The notes under the pieces are model-generated. The model saw only the letters and a program-made list of their open reading frames with translations. It was not told the origin of the DNA and ran no database searches. Made by a program: the position numbers and the translations under genes. A stretch of DNA of 64,000 nucleotides from Sepioteuthis lessoniana (lineage: Eukaryota; Mollusca; Cephalopoda; Myopsida; Loliginidae): NCBI GenBank assembly GCA_963585895.1, contig OY757921.1, positions 51,550,669 through 51,614,668 on the forward strand, in the 5' to 3' direction. The number at the start of each line of letters is the position of its first letter. Position 1 is the first letter of the stretch. Below are positions 23,226 through 34,930 of this stretch, in pieces.

Positions 23226-23819
23226 AGCTGGAACTTATTTCAAAAGACATGAGCTTTTGCTTAAATATTCTGTAATAAATAAGATGGTAAGTGATAGCGT
23301 ATTTGATTATATATCCGCTAATCTATCACATATATGGTGAGTATTAATTTAAAGGAAAACAAGAATTATATATATATATATAAGCAGTAGTACCTACACT
23401 TGGTAGTAGCATTTTTTTCAATCATGTAGTCTTTGCCTACCCGGCAAAAATTGACCCAAATTGATTTCGGTTTTAAACTTTTGATTCAATATAAAAATAT
23501 CCTCCCACCGTAAGAAGACAGAATATTCTTTAACCTTTGATAGGTAATTAGTCAAGTAGAAGGAAAACTGAAATAAAACATCAATACTCTGTCCAAATTC
23601 AACCTTGTATCACACGCTAACTGTGGTAGAGGTTTGTAGTGAATATGTTTTATAAGGATATATATGAGTTTGATTTAAATGACTGGGTTGACAATGTTCA
23701 TACTTGTAGGACGTAAAATTTTGAGTTTTCTTCTCCTATTGTATGGCTTAAAATCTATCCCTGAAAATAGTGCCATTTTCTCTGTTCAAATTATCAATGG
23801 ATATTGAAGATAGTTTCTC

Positions 23820-23890
23820 ATTCTGGGTGGATTTTGAGTGCAAATGACTCATATCGAGTTGATATGCCGTTAAACAAATAAACCAAACCA
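23820..23890 (+). repeat. tRNA-SINE tail fragment
   Basis: Contains GTTGATATGCCGTTAAACAA followed by ATAAACC, the very 3' end of the SINE family. The intervening sequence to 24890 is unrecognised except for a (TA)n tract at 24070-24098. Confidence 0.6.
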
Positions 23891-24065
23891 GTTTAGGTTT
23901 ACAACAGAAATCAAAGTTTTTTGGTTATTCTACACATTCTGTACAACAATTTTTTTTCAAAATACATTGAATGAAATGCATTTAAATAACCTGTTGAACT
24001 TAAGTTGTTAGTGTGGTGATTTTTCTCAATCACCAAAATGTCTGGTGACGTGAATGATAAAATCA

Positions 24066-24099
<34 letters not shown>

Positions 24100-24889
24100 T
24101 AATTTCAGCTATATGAATTTTCCTTATCTATATTGCATATTAACTATACATTAAACATAAATGATGCAATCAGGTCAAATTATTGCGCAAAGCATGAAAT
24201 GCTTCAGTTAATTGATGGTGATTCACAGTTCAAATATTTTCATCTAGTCTACATTTATGTATTATTGTTAAATGAGCAAATGAAGACTTAGTGCGTCTGA
24301 TTTCTACAGTAGCTTGATAAGTATAAGTTGTTGTTTTATTTTAACTTCACTGTTAATAAAATATTAATAAAAATGCCCCGAAGACACTGTTCTGAAGTTC
24401 ATGAGCTGATCTGTACTCAATGGTACAAACACCACTAGAGAAAATTTTTTTAAATTTCTTATCTCAACACATGAAGACACTTTTTGGTGACTCATATTTA
24501 CTGAAGGAGACACACTGTTTTTTTTTCCTTTCTTCATATGGGAATTTCACGATCATGCGATCAAAATAAAAGCATTAATTTCAGTATCGATTATATTTGA
24601 TATTAGTTCATTTTAGGACTTACTATGAATACACAAGTCGTTAATAAAGTAAAACTCTTATCATTATGGAGTAAAAATTTCGCGCCATTATTCTTATACT
24701 TTTATGAAGCAATGAAATATATTCCCCTATATACCATAGAATAAAATTAACAGATGGTGCCTTTGAAAGATGTGGCAGCAACACATGTAGTTAAACAATG
24801 GTAATCTAATCTAGCTTAATTTCACATCATGGTTTCATAGATTTGACCATTTAACACTAATCAACAGACCAGCAAGCATTCAAAGAATA

Positions 24890-25080
24890 ATTATCCTTCT
24901 GTGGGGTAAGACCTCCCCCAAAAGAGTGTTCTGGTTATGGCACTAAACTACATCTGATAAGAATGCCCCATTTCTAAAGGTTGGAGAAGTGTTAAATACC
25001 CCTCATATCCATTACATCTGGGTTCATTCCGATCCTAAGTATTAGTGCCTGTTAGAGTCCCATCTATGAGTTAGATAATT
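24890..25080 (+). repeat. Body of 5S-derived SINE family, copy 1
   Basis: Shares blocks such as TGGCACTAAACTACATCTGAT and AGTGTTCTGG with 38340-38555 and 31210-31408, in the same order and spacing. Head missing; ends CCATCTATGAG. Confidence 0.6.
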
Positions 25081-25084
25081 CGTT

Positions 25085-25250
25085 TTAAAAATTATTCATA
25101 TTCGATAAGACCCTTTGTAAACCAAACCCCCCCAAGAAACCTCTTAAAAACAGCTACACTAAAAATGTTGATTAGAACTTACAATGAACGCAAGTCCCAA
25201 ACCACACAAACAGTTTGGCATATCGTTAAAATCAATCAATCAAAGAACAA
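25085..25250 (+). repeat. Downstream repeat also at 34758-34930
   Basis: Shares TTAAAAATTATTC, CGATAAGA-like and AACCTCTTAAA blocks with 34758-34930, in the same order over about 165 bases. It directly follows the SINE body here and a (TA)n tract there, so it may be the 3' part of the same SINE or a separate family. Confidence 0.5.
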
Positions 25251-25697
25251 ATATTCCGCTTAGGATATTTTGCTGCTTTTCCGAGCGGTCAAAATAGGTC
25301 AAACGAAATTCAGTTAAGAAGGCTTAATTTTTATTTGCATTGGAAGATAAAAGAGGAAAAAGCGTTATCACCTGCTTGACTTTTCTTTTCCTTCTGCTTT
25401 GTACGTCGTGATAAAAATTACCTGTTATCATAAGCAATGGAAACTGAGTATCTTTTATGACTAAACAGTCGACATAAAATTTCATTAAAAGAACACCAAC
25501 CGTTCTGCTATCTTCGAGTATTAAGAAAATGGTTAATTGAATGATATGCATATATATTCAGTTCCAATATCAGGTATCAGCAGTCTTCAAACAAGCTCAG
25601 ATAAGACTATTCTTTGGATTATCATCCGTGGCAGGTCTTTAGCTTTGGTCTTGTTATAAAAACTCAACACTACACTTCTCGACCTACTACACCTTTT
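25251..25697. other. No recognisable feature
   Basis: I see no coding signal or named repeat. Confidence 0.5.
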
Positions 25698-25775
25698 TAT
25701 GATGCGTTGGTAGTATAACGGTTATCCAAACGAAACATGGAATAATTAAACCGCGTTCAAATTCTGATGGAGGCT
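25698..25775 (+). repeat. tRNA-like sequence (A and B box), probable SINE head or tRNA pseudogene
   Basis: GTTGGTAGTATAACGGTTATCC resembles the acceptor/D-arm and A box of a tRNA-Asp or Glu type gene (split here: GTTGGTAGTATAAC, GGTTATCC), and GCGTTCAAATTCTG 45 bases later resembles a B box. The anticodon arm does not fold convincingly, so it is not a functional tRNA. Confidence 0.45.
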
Positions 25776-27689
25776 GTATCTATTCACTTTGCATAATGCA
25801 CTATAGAAAGATATGGTCCCGCCTCTCCTCCCTCCAGCTAGATTTGAAATTATCGTACAGACCGGACTTTCTTGTCTTAGTAGAGCAGGTGGTCTGCAAG
25901 GCACATTACTTCTCATTTCTTCCAGTGTGCTCAGAAGAATTTAAATGGGTGGAATTACAATGGTTTGAGAAAAATGATCATTAATATGGAAGTAAAATTT
26001 TTGTTCTAATAATGGAGAATTAGTTCGCTGATCATATTCATATATCAATAAAGATACAGGCAAACAGTAAGTATAAATTAGACAACGCTGTGTTACGCCG
26101 CCATGTGCCCCGTGGGCTTCCAGGGGGCTGTTCGTTCCCGCCAAGTCCATCAGTTAAAGCAGGGCACAGACGTTGGCTGTGGTTTGCCAACGCTATTTAA
26201 TGTAACAGATATCACCAACTCCCTAGCTGAACGACATTTTAAAGCCACCAGGTGGGTTATGGGTGAATTATTAAGAGTTAACACAGCTAACTGGCAACCT
26301 TTCCCCTCAAATACAAGGTCTTCGACAAATACAATACTTCCACAACAAAAAAAGGACTCTGAACTGCCGTGTTTGGGTAAAAAAGATTAATAACAATATT
26401 CTTTTATTGAATAAAAGAAAGAAACAAAGAAAAAAACAATTCAATTCAGGTAAAAGTCAGGAGCGAGAAAGTCTTTCTGTATCTCGGAAGAGCCTCCATT
26501 AAAATATTCGTATCCCGGACAAAGTCCCCATTTAATATCTGTTAATAGCGGAAGGTGAGAATATGGTTTGTCAGCGGTAGACACGATCCGTTTTCATCTT
26601 GGATTTTGGGATTCAATGGTAGAGCTCGTGCTCCAAATCTCAAGCTTATCATTTGGGGGATATCCCCTCTTCTTTCTCCTCTATCCTATCAGAGTTATTC
26701 TTTCCTTCCGTAATTTATCTTTATTCACGTCAACATGAATACAGCAAGATACATTTGAATATACTTTAATTGTAAGTTCACTTACTCGGGACTCTGAGGA
26801 GTTTATTCTCTTTTCTTTTCCTCTCGTTATTGGGTTTCCATAACACGTTGGTAGAAGAACACACGTCTTATTTCAGATAAGACCAAGATTAATAAAAGGT
26901 AACTACTTATGTGTCTTCATCCTTCGACGAAGAAACGGCAACTGCTTTGTTTCCGTAGTTTGAAAATTTGCCATGTGTTGGTTTTTTGGCCGTTTCTTCC
27001 TCAGTACCAATCATGGTCGCTGGTCTGCTTCTTTGCTGACGCATACATGGCTAATAGGGAGTGGTATTCTCCCATGCCCATGTCAGTTTGAACTAATAGA
27101 GAGGGTTGAAGATAGACGGACCGCTTTCCACTGCTAAAACTGCTTACGAATATCGTCGTGTGATAGCTAGCGTGTCACACCTCCTTTCCTCATAACCTGG
27201 TGAATGTATGAGGGTGTCATATTTCCTCGTCACAACTGACATATTATTTTTAGTGAATTTGATTCTCTCTTGGTGGTCCATACTTTTGGCAGTGTGTCAA
27301 ATTAAGCAAAGCTTAAGTTTTATTCATTCTCCCTCACCCTCAGAGCTCAAGATTTGTTTATTTTCAGTTACTCTCTCCTTATATCAGGCTCATACTGATG
27401 CATTCTATTTGATTTCATAGTCCTTTTATTTTATTTTATTTTCTATTGAATAGATGGATTTCTTTCTTTCTTTCTTTTGAAGGGAAAAGCGTTTCATTCC
27501 AAATAATAATAATAATAATAATGTCTTCAGATAATTTCTTCGGTGGTGGTGAAATTAACATGACGTCTCGATTACGTAATTAATTGCATGGGTATGATAG
27601 CATTACTTCACGAACATTTTTTTCTGTGTTTGGCATGGGAGCTGTTTTCATTGGCTCTCAAAGCTGTGCCCAAACCCTTTCCATTGAAT
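25776..27689. other. Unrecognised stretch with one GC-richer frame
   Basis: The 95-codon plus frame at 26103-26390 is more GC-rich and codon-like than its surroundings but has no motif I know; it may be part of an unidentified element. A short AAT trinucleotide tract is at 27504-27522. Nothing else supported. Confidence 0.45.
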
Positions 27690-28310
27690 CTCTTTAATCT
27701 CTCAGATAAAATAAGAAAGCAAAGTGAAACAAACGAAGAAAATAAGATTAAATACAAGAACGGATGAAGGAAAACGGTAAGAACAAAGTCAGGAAAATCC
27801 AAAGTAAGAAGGAAAGGCAACAAACCAGAAGCAAAAAGAAGTTGGAAAAAAAAAAGAACAACGGAGACAAATAAAAAAAACAGAGGAAGAAAAAAAAGAA
27901 AGAAGACTGGATACAAAAAAAGAGATAAATAAAGAAAAAAACAGAAACCAAGAAAATAGTAATTAAAGGAGAATATGCATGTAAAAGAAAGTAAGGAAAG
28001 AAGAAAGAAAGAAAATCAAGGTTGAGACAATGATAGATATTAAACAAAATAGAAATAGGGTAAAGTATCAACAGAAAGGAAAAATGAGAAATCGAGAAAC
28101 GATTAAATAGGAATGAAGGAATTATTGAATGAAGGAATGATTGAATGAAGAAACGAGAGAGGAGTGATTGAATGAAGGAATGATTGCATGAAAGAATGAT
28201 TGAATGACAAACGATTGAATGAAGGAATGAGTGAATGAAGGAATGAGTGAATGAAAAAAAGATTGAATGAAAAAAACGAGTGAAGGAAGGGAGGAAGAAA
28301 CTTTCATCGT
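27690..28310. repeat. Polypurine tract with GAATGA-type minisatellite
   Basis: About 600 bases with almost only A and G on the plus strand. From 28112 to 28295 it becomes a degenerate 12-base repeat (GAATGAAGGAAT / GATTGAATGAAG). The minus-strand frames rich in Phe, Leu and Ser are products of this composition. Confidence 0.85.
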
Positions 28311-28595
28311 TATTTTTCAGCTTTTCTTATCCCATTTCTATTATTCCATCCTTATCTTCTCTCTTTATATATTTCTTACCTTCTCTCTTCTTTTTGCTGT
28401 CTTTAATAGACGCCTTTGTAATTTTTATTTATTTTCATGTTAATTCCTTTTTCTATTTTTAACTATGAATTTTTTTGTCATTTATCATGCTTTTCATCAT
28501 ACGTTTCTCCTCTTTCTTATTTTCTTTCATTTTATCTGTTTTTATTTTTGTTTTGTTTTTTTTTTCCATTATATCACACTTTTCTTTCAAAAGTC
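28311..28595. repeat. Polypyrimidine tract directly after the polypurine tract
   Basis: The plus strand switches abruptly at about 28312 to C/T-rich sequence (many CTTTTC and TTCTT runs). Together with the preceding tract it makes a purine-to-pyrimidine skew switch. Confidence 0.7.
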
Positions 28596-29749
28596 TTCAA
28601 ACAGAATGATTTGGTGATGAAATACCTAGCATTCCAAAGGAAAAATTCGAGCATTCTTTTCCAACCATTAATACATCACATTTTCTATTTGCCACTATTT
28701 AAAGTTCATTGACTTTTTCTCATTGTTTCTAAGTACTTTCCATTGTAAACAGGGAGACACTTGTTCACATAGAAGCTTTGCTTACTTAAATATCTGCTGA
28801 AATAAGTACAATTAACTAAACTATTAGAGACGTTTATTTTGTATACTACACCGTAAAATAAAAATTGATTCTGGGACTAGATTACAAAATAATAAGGGGG
28901 AGAAAGGCAGAATAATTTGATACAAATTTCCTTACTTTCCAGAGTCGTAGCCTATTTGCAAAAAATACTTTATCTCTAAATGTTCAAAACTTTTCTCATA
29001 CATATTTGGGGTTCGCTGAATAACTGAATTTGGACAGGTTATTATAACTCGAAAAGTACACAATGGGCTAAATTAAATGTTTTGCGTACACTTGAAATGA
29101 ACATTGCAAGTGTGTCAAAACAATCATTAACTATACAATTGGCGTATGATTATGGGCGAGAACTTAACTGGGAATACATTCGTGACCTCTAAATTGCCAT
29201 TATACGTATAAGGCATCTGATACATGCGTAAAGACTCAAAAAAGTAACATCTAAAACCCATCTATTGGGAATTATAAATTGCACATGATACTGTCAAACT
29301 AAATTAAATGAATACCCTCAGTTTGACTTGAATTTTTGCTTTTAACAATGAAGCTGATTTTCTTTTTTTAAAATTTAATTTGATAAAATTCACAAACTGA
29401 TTCTTATGCTGGGAATCAAATTTGGTAACAAAGAAGTATTTGAAATTTAAGGAAAACTGGCTTAAGATGTTTGGTACAAACCCGGTGTGTTTTGATTTAG
29501 TTGGTATTTTATTGCATATAAACTTGGTGGGTTTTCTAATGCCATATATATATATATATATATATGATTTGTACGCAAATAGTTTGCAGGTAATATTTTT
29601 GCGGTAAACGAGCCAGAACTTTGTTTGCACATAGTTAAATGGTTTTAAGAATCGGTAGCAGTCATAATTCTGGTAAGTACTAATCATTTGTCTGCGCACA
29701 GATAAATGATTTCCGATATAGAAAATGAATGAATATATCCATTTGATTC
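28596..29749. other. Unrecognised, (TA)n at 29545-29566
   Basis: No coding signal that I recognise; open frames here are AT-rich. One TA tract. Confidence 0.5.
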
Positions 29750-29905
29750 CTAAATGGACGTCTCACAGCTACCACTCTGAGTAAAGACTGCTTTACATTT
29801 TCCAAAGCTCTAGGATTGTTTAATGCCATACCCCCGACATTTGGTATAGTGGAGAGGAAGTTTTACGCCTCTTCAGAGTTGCAGTCGGTGTATTCTACGT
29901 CTCCA
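29750..29905 (-). repeat. Body of 5S-derived SINE family, copy 2
   Basis: On the minus strand reads AGAATACACCGACTGCAACT, then AACTTCCTCTCCAC, then a degraded TATGGCATTAAACAATC block, parallel to 38351-38470. Confidence 0.5.
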
Positions 29906-29968
29906 TCCAACTGGACCGCTAAAATGCTGTGTCAGAGCTAAATGAAATCACTTAAAGAGTACAGCTTG

Positions 29969-30210
29969 GTTTAGTTTGGTTTCTTTGTTTAATGGCATAT
30001 CAACTCTTTTTAGGTTATTTAATGCCAAAGCCATTCTCCAAGAAGAACAGTAGTGGTACTATTTAACCAATAGCTGTGAGGATAAGGGGGTTCATAACTT
30101 TCCCAAGGGTATTTGCCCGAAAGTGAACGTAATAGCGCGACTGGAGTACGAACTCGCGTACTACGATTCCGCAGTCCATCGCTTTAACCATTACACCACG
30201 AGGATATCCC
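29969..30210 (-). repeat. Complete tRNA-derived SINE with 12-base target duplication
   Basis: On the minus strand it begins at about 30210 with CCTCGTGGTGTAATGGTTAA (A box), has a B-box-like GAGTTCGTACTCC, a GCCCGAAAGTG-type body on the opposite strand, and ends in the GGCATTAAATAACC / GTTGATATGCC family tail (diverged). The 12 bases GAGTACAGCTTG occur at 29957-29968 and again at 30211-30222, an exact target site duplication. Octopus SINEs of this type (tRNA head, conserved tail) have been described; family name not assigned. Confidence 0.8.
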
Positions 30211-30222
30211 GAGTACAGCTTG

Positions 30223-31209
30223 TAGCACATAGTTTTGGAACATCTATATAAATAACATGGTTAACCTTAGAATTTTTATGACATTTCCAGATAAACAGAA
30301 TATATTTTGGTGTTTTTACTGGAAAAACCGACATTTTCAAAGGGTTTTACTTTGAAATTCGGTTTTAAAAAGGAAAGCTATAGAGAAAGTCATACAAATA
30401 TATAACTTAAAATTTCTGTGAAAAATCAGAAATTATCTTCAAATCATAGGAGTATCTGTCTTAAATTAGAATACACCTGAGCTAGATCGCATCACAATAT
30501 TGATTATAAATTTGCATGCACAAATTTTACCATTAAATTTTCCATAAAACTGTCAAGTTCAAAACACAATCTTTCAATTAAAATATGGAAACAACATTTT
30601 TTAAAAATGTATTAGTCCTGAACATCAGAATTAAGAATACGTTCTGATATACGAACATTCTTCAATAATAGTAAATTCTAAACCTAGCCCACTATGAATT
30701 CGACGCAAATGAAAATTCACTCATTGAAACAGTGTAGGTAGGTGTGTACGTGTGTGAAAACGCAATGCGCAGGAAAAAGAAACGAGCTGAGACTCAGCAA
30801 ACAAAAATCGTATGAAATAAAATCATGGACAATAAATAAACACATTCTTTTATATATCAGAATTGTATAAATCACTAAAAATAAACTCTAAAGTCTCGGA
30901 CAAAGAAAAGAGAAAACGCAGGGTTTTCGTGTGAAAATATTAATTTTCAGAGAATAAGATTTTCTTGTTACTAAGTCGCATATTGTTTTTACATGAGAGA
31001 CAAAGTACACGTATCTGACGTATTTGGCAATGAGAAAGCTATTCACTGAATGTAGAGAAAAAACACGTCTGCCTCTTTTGTATGTTCTTTTCAGTTATCA
31101 CACACTTTTCTTCAGCAATCTTCGTTCGTCTGAGAGATAGCTAATTCTTTTTACCACCGATTCCTGAATTCAATTTTTGCTTCTCCCTCCTCTTTCGACA
31201 GAGCTTACA
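30223..31209. other. No recognisable feature
   Basis: AT-rich, no coding signal or named repeat seen. Confidence 0.5.
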
Positions 31210-31408
31210 ATATATTGACTGCATCCCCTTCAGAGAGCTATGAACCTCCCCAGAAGGGATGTACTGAGTATAACACTAAACACTATCTGGTGGTAATGTT
31301 CTACTTCTGGAGATCTGGGGAATGTGAAGTACTTCTTCGTTGCCATTCGTTGGGCCCTTTTGACTTTGAGTGGAAGTTCATGTTAGAGGTTCATCTATCG
31401 GTCAAATG
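31210..31408 (+). repeat. Body of 5S-derived SINE family, copy 3
   Basis: Shares TGACTGCATCCCCTTCAGAG, AACACTAAACACTATCTGGTG, the GGAATGTGAAGTACTTCTTC-type block and the terminal CATCTATCGGTCAAA with 38340-38555, in order. A small open frame across it is not a gene. Confidence 0.65.
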
Positions 31409-33433
31409 AATTTGTTAGAGCATTATTCGTATTAGATTGGATTATTATATAACTGTGTGTGAATCATTTGTATCAAGAATAGGGACTTGAATATAATTGC
31501 TTACTGTTGGTTATTTTTATTAGTTACTTGAAAACATGTTACTGTGTGAAAACAAATGCTTATGATTACTTGAAGTGGTTACTTGAAACTATATGATTGT
31601 GCGTAAGTTGTTAGTTATAGATTGGAATAATTGAAGTCATACAACTGTTAGCAAAGTATTAGTATTTGATAGAAATATCATATAAATGTGTGCAAAAAAT
31701 CTCATGAGACGACTACACAAATGTAAATATAAAAAGTGTATGCGATTCTCTAAGATAAAATAAAAGTAGACAGGTTGACATACCGTTCATCTCAATGAAG
31801 AAATCAATCAATAATCCAGTAATCATTTCCAGCTTTCAAATACACTTCATCATACATTTGTTTTTTTAAACACTTTTCTTTTCTATTTTATTTATATAGT
31901 TATTTATTTTCTTCTTTCTATTTACTCATTTCTTCTTTTGTGTCGCCTTTCTCGTTTCTAATTTTTAATATTACTCTGTTTATTTTATTGTTAACTTGTG
32001 TATTGGTCTAGTGTCTTTATCTTGATTGATATTATAGACACAATTTTTGATTGTTGTTACCTCATGTCTATATTATCTATTATGTAATGACTTCCCACGC
32101 TATCCTACCGAAAATGACAAACAATGGGTAGAAGGGATTGAAGGATAGCTAATCAAAGCGCAGTCTCGAGCAGTTTCATGTATGAGAAAGGCATGAGCCT
32201 TCATTCCATTGACTGTAGACTGTTACATATTAATCAAGAGGTAGAGCCAGATTCGGATAATCAGAGAGTTAAGTTTTAGACATCAAAGGAAAGAGACGTA
32301 TATTTAGTGATTAAGCGAAACCTTCCCACTTCTATTCGGGGTAGATTACGATTTATAAGGGATGTATCTTTTCCCTATCGACTGAAGAGAAACTAACTCC
32401 TGTTTTGTTTATGAAATCATTTCATAAGGAACTTATGCCATCTGAAATAAACGTGTTTGCTCTTTCGTCATCAGGATCAAGAGTCAACCTCTCCACCAAA
32501 ATCTTGTTCCTCACACTTTGACTAAGCTTTCTTTATAACAACTTACTATGAATGAGAGATTCTCTAATCTCATTCTTAAAATAACCCTAGATGCGTTAGG
32601 ATACCAATCAAATTGGTCAATAGTATCAGTTGCAGAACAATAGTCTGGTGAATGAAAGCGTTCATGAAAATTTATTTTGTTAACAGGTGTTCATACGATT
32701 AATGACTGAATTGGGTAGTTCATAAATGTTATATACCAAGTTGAATGGCAGAGAATGACGCGCAGCATCTCAGTAACGAATTAGTTGATGTCATGTATAC
32801 ATAAAGTTGTCTGTGATCCACATTCAACATATCGTATTTAGTGCCATAAACCTTCCTCTACGTTACTTGACATCATTTTAACTTTCTAATTTTTAGCGGT
32901 AGGTATTGTCAAAGTCTTCCAATGCGACAAAACGATTTTGTTACTTGGCTTAAGACTTAAGCTTAATTTATATAATCCAATTATATGACTGCAATCAGTA
33001 TAGCTGTGACAGTTATTGGCACAAGTTGTCGGATAGTACAAAACACTGACTTTTATCAGCACGTAATTCTTATCAATCTGACAATCGTTTATTTACACGA
33101 AAAGAATTCAGATCCGAATATCACTTCCGTGTTCGATACAATCTTATAACATCAGCTTATTTGTCAGTCTCTCAACTGATAAAACTGATACAATGGATGT
33201 GATATACATTCGTAAAACATTAATTTCTCGTTTGATGAAAAAGAAGAAAAAAGAAATTTAGAGAAGCAATACAATTTATTACAGAGGCACTGTATAGCGT
33301 CAGTCATTCTGAGGAGCGAAGTGAACTTTGAATGCCGTAACTCAGCTTAACGATAGATTGAGCAAGTGTCTCCGGGTATAAATAATTATATACCTGTTAC
33401 TTAATACTTGAAAATTGTTTGTTCTTCCTGAAA

Positions 33434-33437
<4 letters not shown>
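31409..33437. other. Unrecognised AT-rich stretch
   Basis: Two kilobases without coding signal, named repeat or structural RNA that I can see. C/T-rich section at 31855-31950. Confidence 0.5.

Positions 33438-33472
<35 letters not shown>
33438..33472. repeat. (TA)n at Penelope-like border
   Basis: Pure TA tract next to the AATTAACTTAAATCG terminal sequence, as at 1199-1244. Confidence 0.9.
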
Positions 33473-33481
<9 letters not shown>

Positions 33482-33850
33482 CTTAAATCGTGAGTCGGAA
33501 ATCTCCTACTAAAGTTTCACCTTAAAGGATCATCAGGAAGTCTAATCACGACCAATGCTAAAGGAGAAAACGCCGTTTTTTATATTCACCAAAACCCCAC
33601 CTAGCTTAAAATTTACATAACAAAAGAAACAAATAAAAAAAACCCTCACTTTTATTAAAAAATATTAAAGATAAAAAACAAAAATAAAAATAAAAATAAA
33701 CCCTCAGGTATAAATACTCCAAAACCTATCCCTAGTTATAGAGCAACCACGCCCTTTAGTGTCTACAACTATTTAACACATCTGACCTTTGGTTTAACAT
33801 ATCCCTACTTTTACAAGACGCTATTGCTAATTTTTCCTCCATGCAAAGCA
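33473..33850 (-). mobile_element. Penelope-like 3' end, copy 2, with hammerhead-like motif
   Basis: Parallel to 1245-1588: terminal sequence AATTAACTTAAATCGTGAGT, a hammerhead-like core on the minus strand at 33540-33503 (CTTC, CTGATGA, TCCTTTAAGGT, GAAAC, TTTAGTA, GGAG), then the A-rich 3' region, then the last codons of the GIY-YIG protein at 33847-33736. Here the spacer can form CCT/AGG in helix II and AGT pairs with ACT in helix III, so this core is better preserved than copy 1. Confidence 0.7.
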
Positions 33851-33976
33851 AAGAATCCCTACTTTTTTTAAATATATGTATATTTCTTTTTAATTTTTTT
33901 TAAAAATAAAAGTAAGGGTTTTTTTTTATTTGTTTCTTTTGTTATGTAAATTTTAAGCTAGGTGGGTTTTTGGTGA
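33585..33976. repeat. Imperfect inverted repeat of Penelope-like 3' sequence
   Basis: Left arm 33585-33665 and right arm 33900-33976 are complementary over about 75 bases (AACCCTCACTTTTATT against AATAAAAGTAAGGGTT, then AAAATTTACATAACAAAAG against its complement). The loop carries the last GIY-YIG codons. Two element ends in opposite orientation. Confidence 0.8.
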
Positions 33977-34265
33977 ATAGTAGGAGATTTCCGACTTGCG
34001 ATTTAAGTTAATTTTATAATTGGCTCGACTCGTGTTGAGCACTCTTGTAATTGTAGCATTGCAGTTTTTACGGAGGGTTTTAGTTTTCTTTTGATCAACT
34101 GACTGCATATCTCTTGATTTTTTCAAGTGGTGTGACGGGGTTGGCCTTTTCTTTCTTTTTGTCCTTTAATAATTTTTCTTTTTCCCCCGAGCGGTGATTC
34201 GAGATATTTTTATCTCTTGTTCCTTTTTTCTGGTAACCGTGAATGCTGGTAGATATTAGATTAGT
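33977..34265 (+). mobile_element. Penelope-like terminal sequence and adjoining leader, plus strand
   Basis: After the right arm the sequence jumps directly to GTAGGAGATTTCCGACTTGC and GATTTAAGTTAATTTTATAA, then 220 bases ending GAATGCTGGTAGATATTAGA. The deletion removes the CTGATGA and GAAAC half of the hammerhead-like motif. The last 40 bases are found inverted at 49855-49895. Confidence 0.65.
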
Positions 34266-34349
34266 ATATATATATATATATATATATATTGGGGAGTGAA
34301 GTAAACATGTTTCAATTACGGCCTGATCAAATGTGACTCGGATTTAGGG

Positions 34350-34382
<33 letters not shown>
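34266..34382. repeat. Two (TA)n tracts around an unassigned 60-base segment
   Basis: TA tracts at 34266-34290 and 34350-34382. Confidence 0.9.
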
Positions 34383-34383
<1 letters not shown>

Positions 34384-34384
<1 letters not shown>

Positions 34385-34686
34385 ATTGAGTAGGGTTGAG
34401 TTCTTTAGCGAATGAAGTAATCGCGTTGCCATTAGCATTTATAGCAAGGCTCTTCATGTCTATGAATTGAGCTCAAGGTAGCCGTTAAGCGAATGTATGT
34501 AAACAATAGTAATTGTGATTTATAACCGTTTAAAATTTACTTCGCTGTTACTAGTTCCTCGTGGATGAGGATTAGAGTCTCGGATTGGCGTTTGAGTCAA
34601 CCGGGTTTCAATCCCAGCTACGGGAAGCTAGTATGTCAAGCCACACTGATGAGTTCTGATAGAACGAAACAGATCTGTCTGTGGAT

Positions 34687-34689
<3 letters not shown>
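34384..34689 (+). repeat. 300-base repeat with tRNA-like 3' part
   Basis: Matches 51880-51595 in opposite orientation over about 285 bases (blocks AGCGAATGAAGTAAT, GGCTCTTCA, TTGAGCTC, GTTAAGCG). Its 3' part (34556-34689) looks like a tRNA-derived SINE head: CCTCGTGGATGAGGATTAGA as acceptor/A box, CGGGTTTCAATCCCAG as B box, then CACACTGATGAGTTCTGATA. Bordered on both sides by (TA)n. Confidence 0.65.

Positions 34690-34752
<63 letters not shown>
34690..34752. repeat. (TA)n
   Basis: Pure TA tract of about 62 bases. Confidence 0.95.
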
Positions 34753-34754
<2 letters not shown>

Positions 34755-34757
34755 AAG

Positions 34758-34930
34758 AGACCTCTTTAAAAATTATTCCAATTCAATAAGATCAAATTCG
34801 ACAAACCTCTTAAAGGCAAGTCCAAAAATGTAATAAAATGTAAATACGAACATATAACGAACACGATTCCCTTACCTCTTGACATAAAAAAGCCCTAAAC
34901 TTGTTGACCCATTGTTAAAATTAATCAGTT
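34758..34930 (+). repeat. Repeat also at 25085-25250
   Basis: Shares AAAAATTATTCCAATTC-like and CCTCTTAAAGGCA-like blocks with 25085-25250. Lies right after a TA tract. Confidence 0.5.

Noticed and set aside
25698..25775. Functional tRNA gene
   Set aside because: A and B boxes are visible but the anticodon arm and acceptor stem do not pair properly.
28112..28295. CRISPR-like array
   Set aside because: The 12-base units are degenerate, contiguous and without unique spacers; it is a minisatellite in a eukaryotic sequence.
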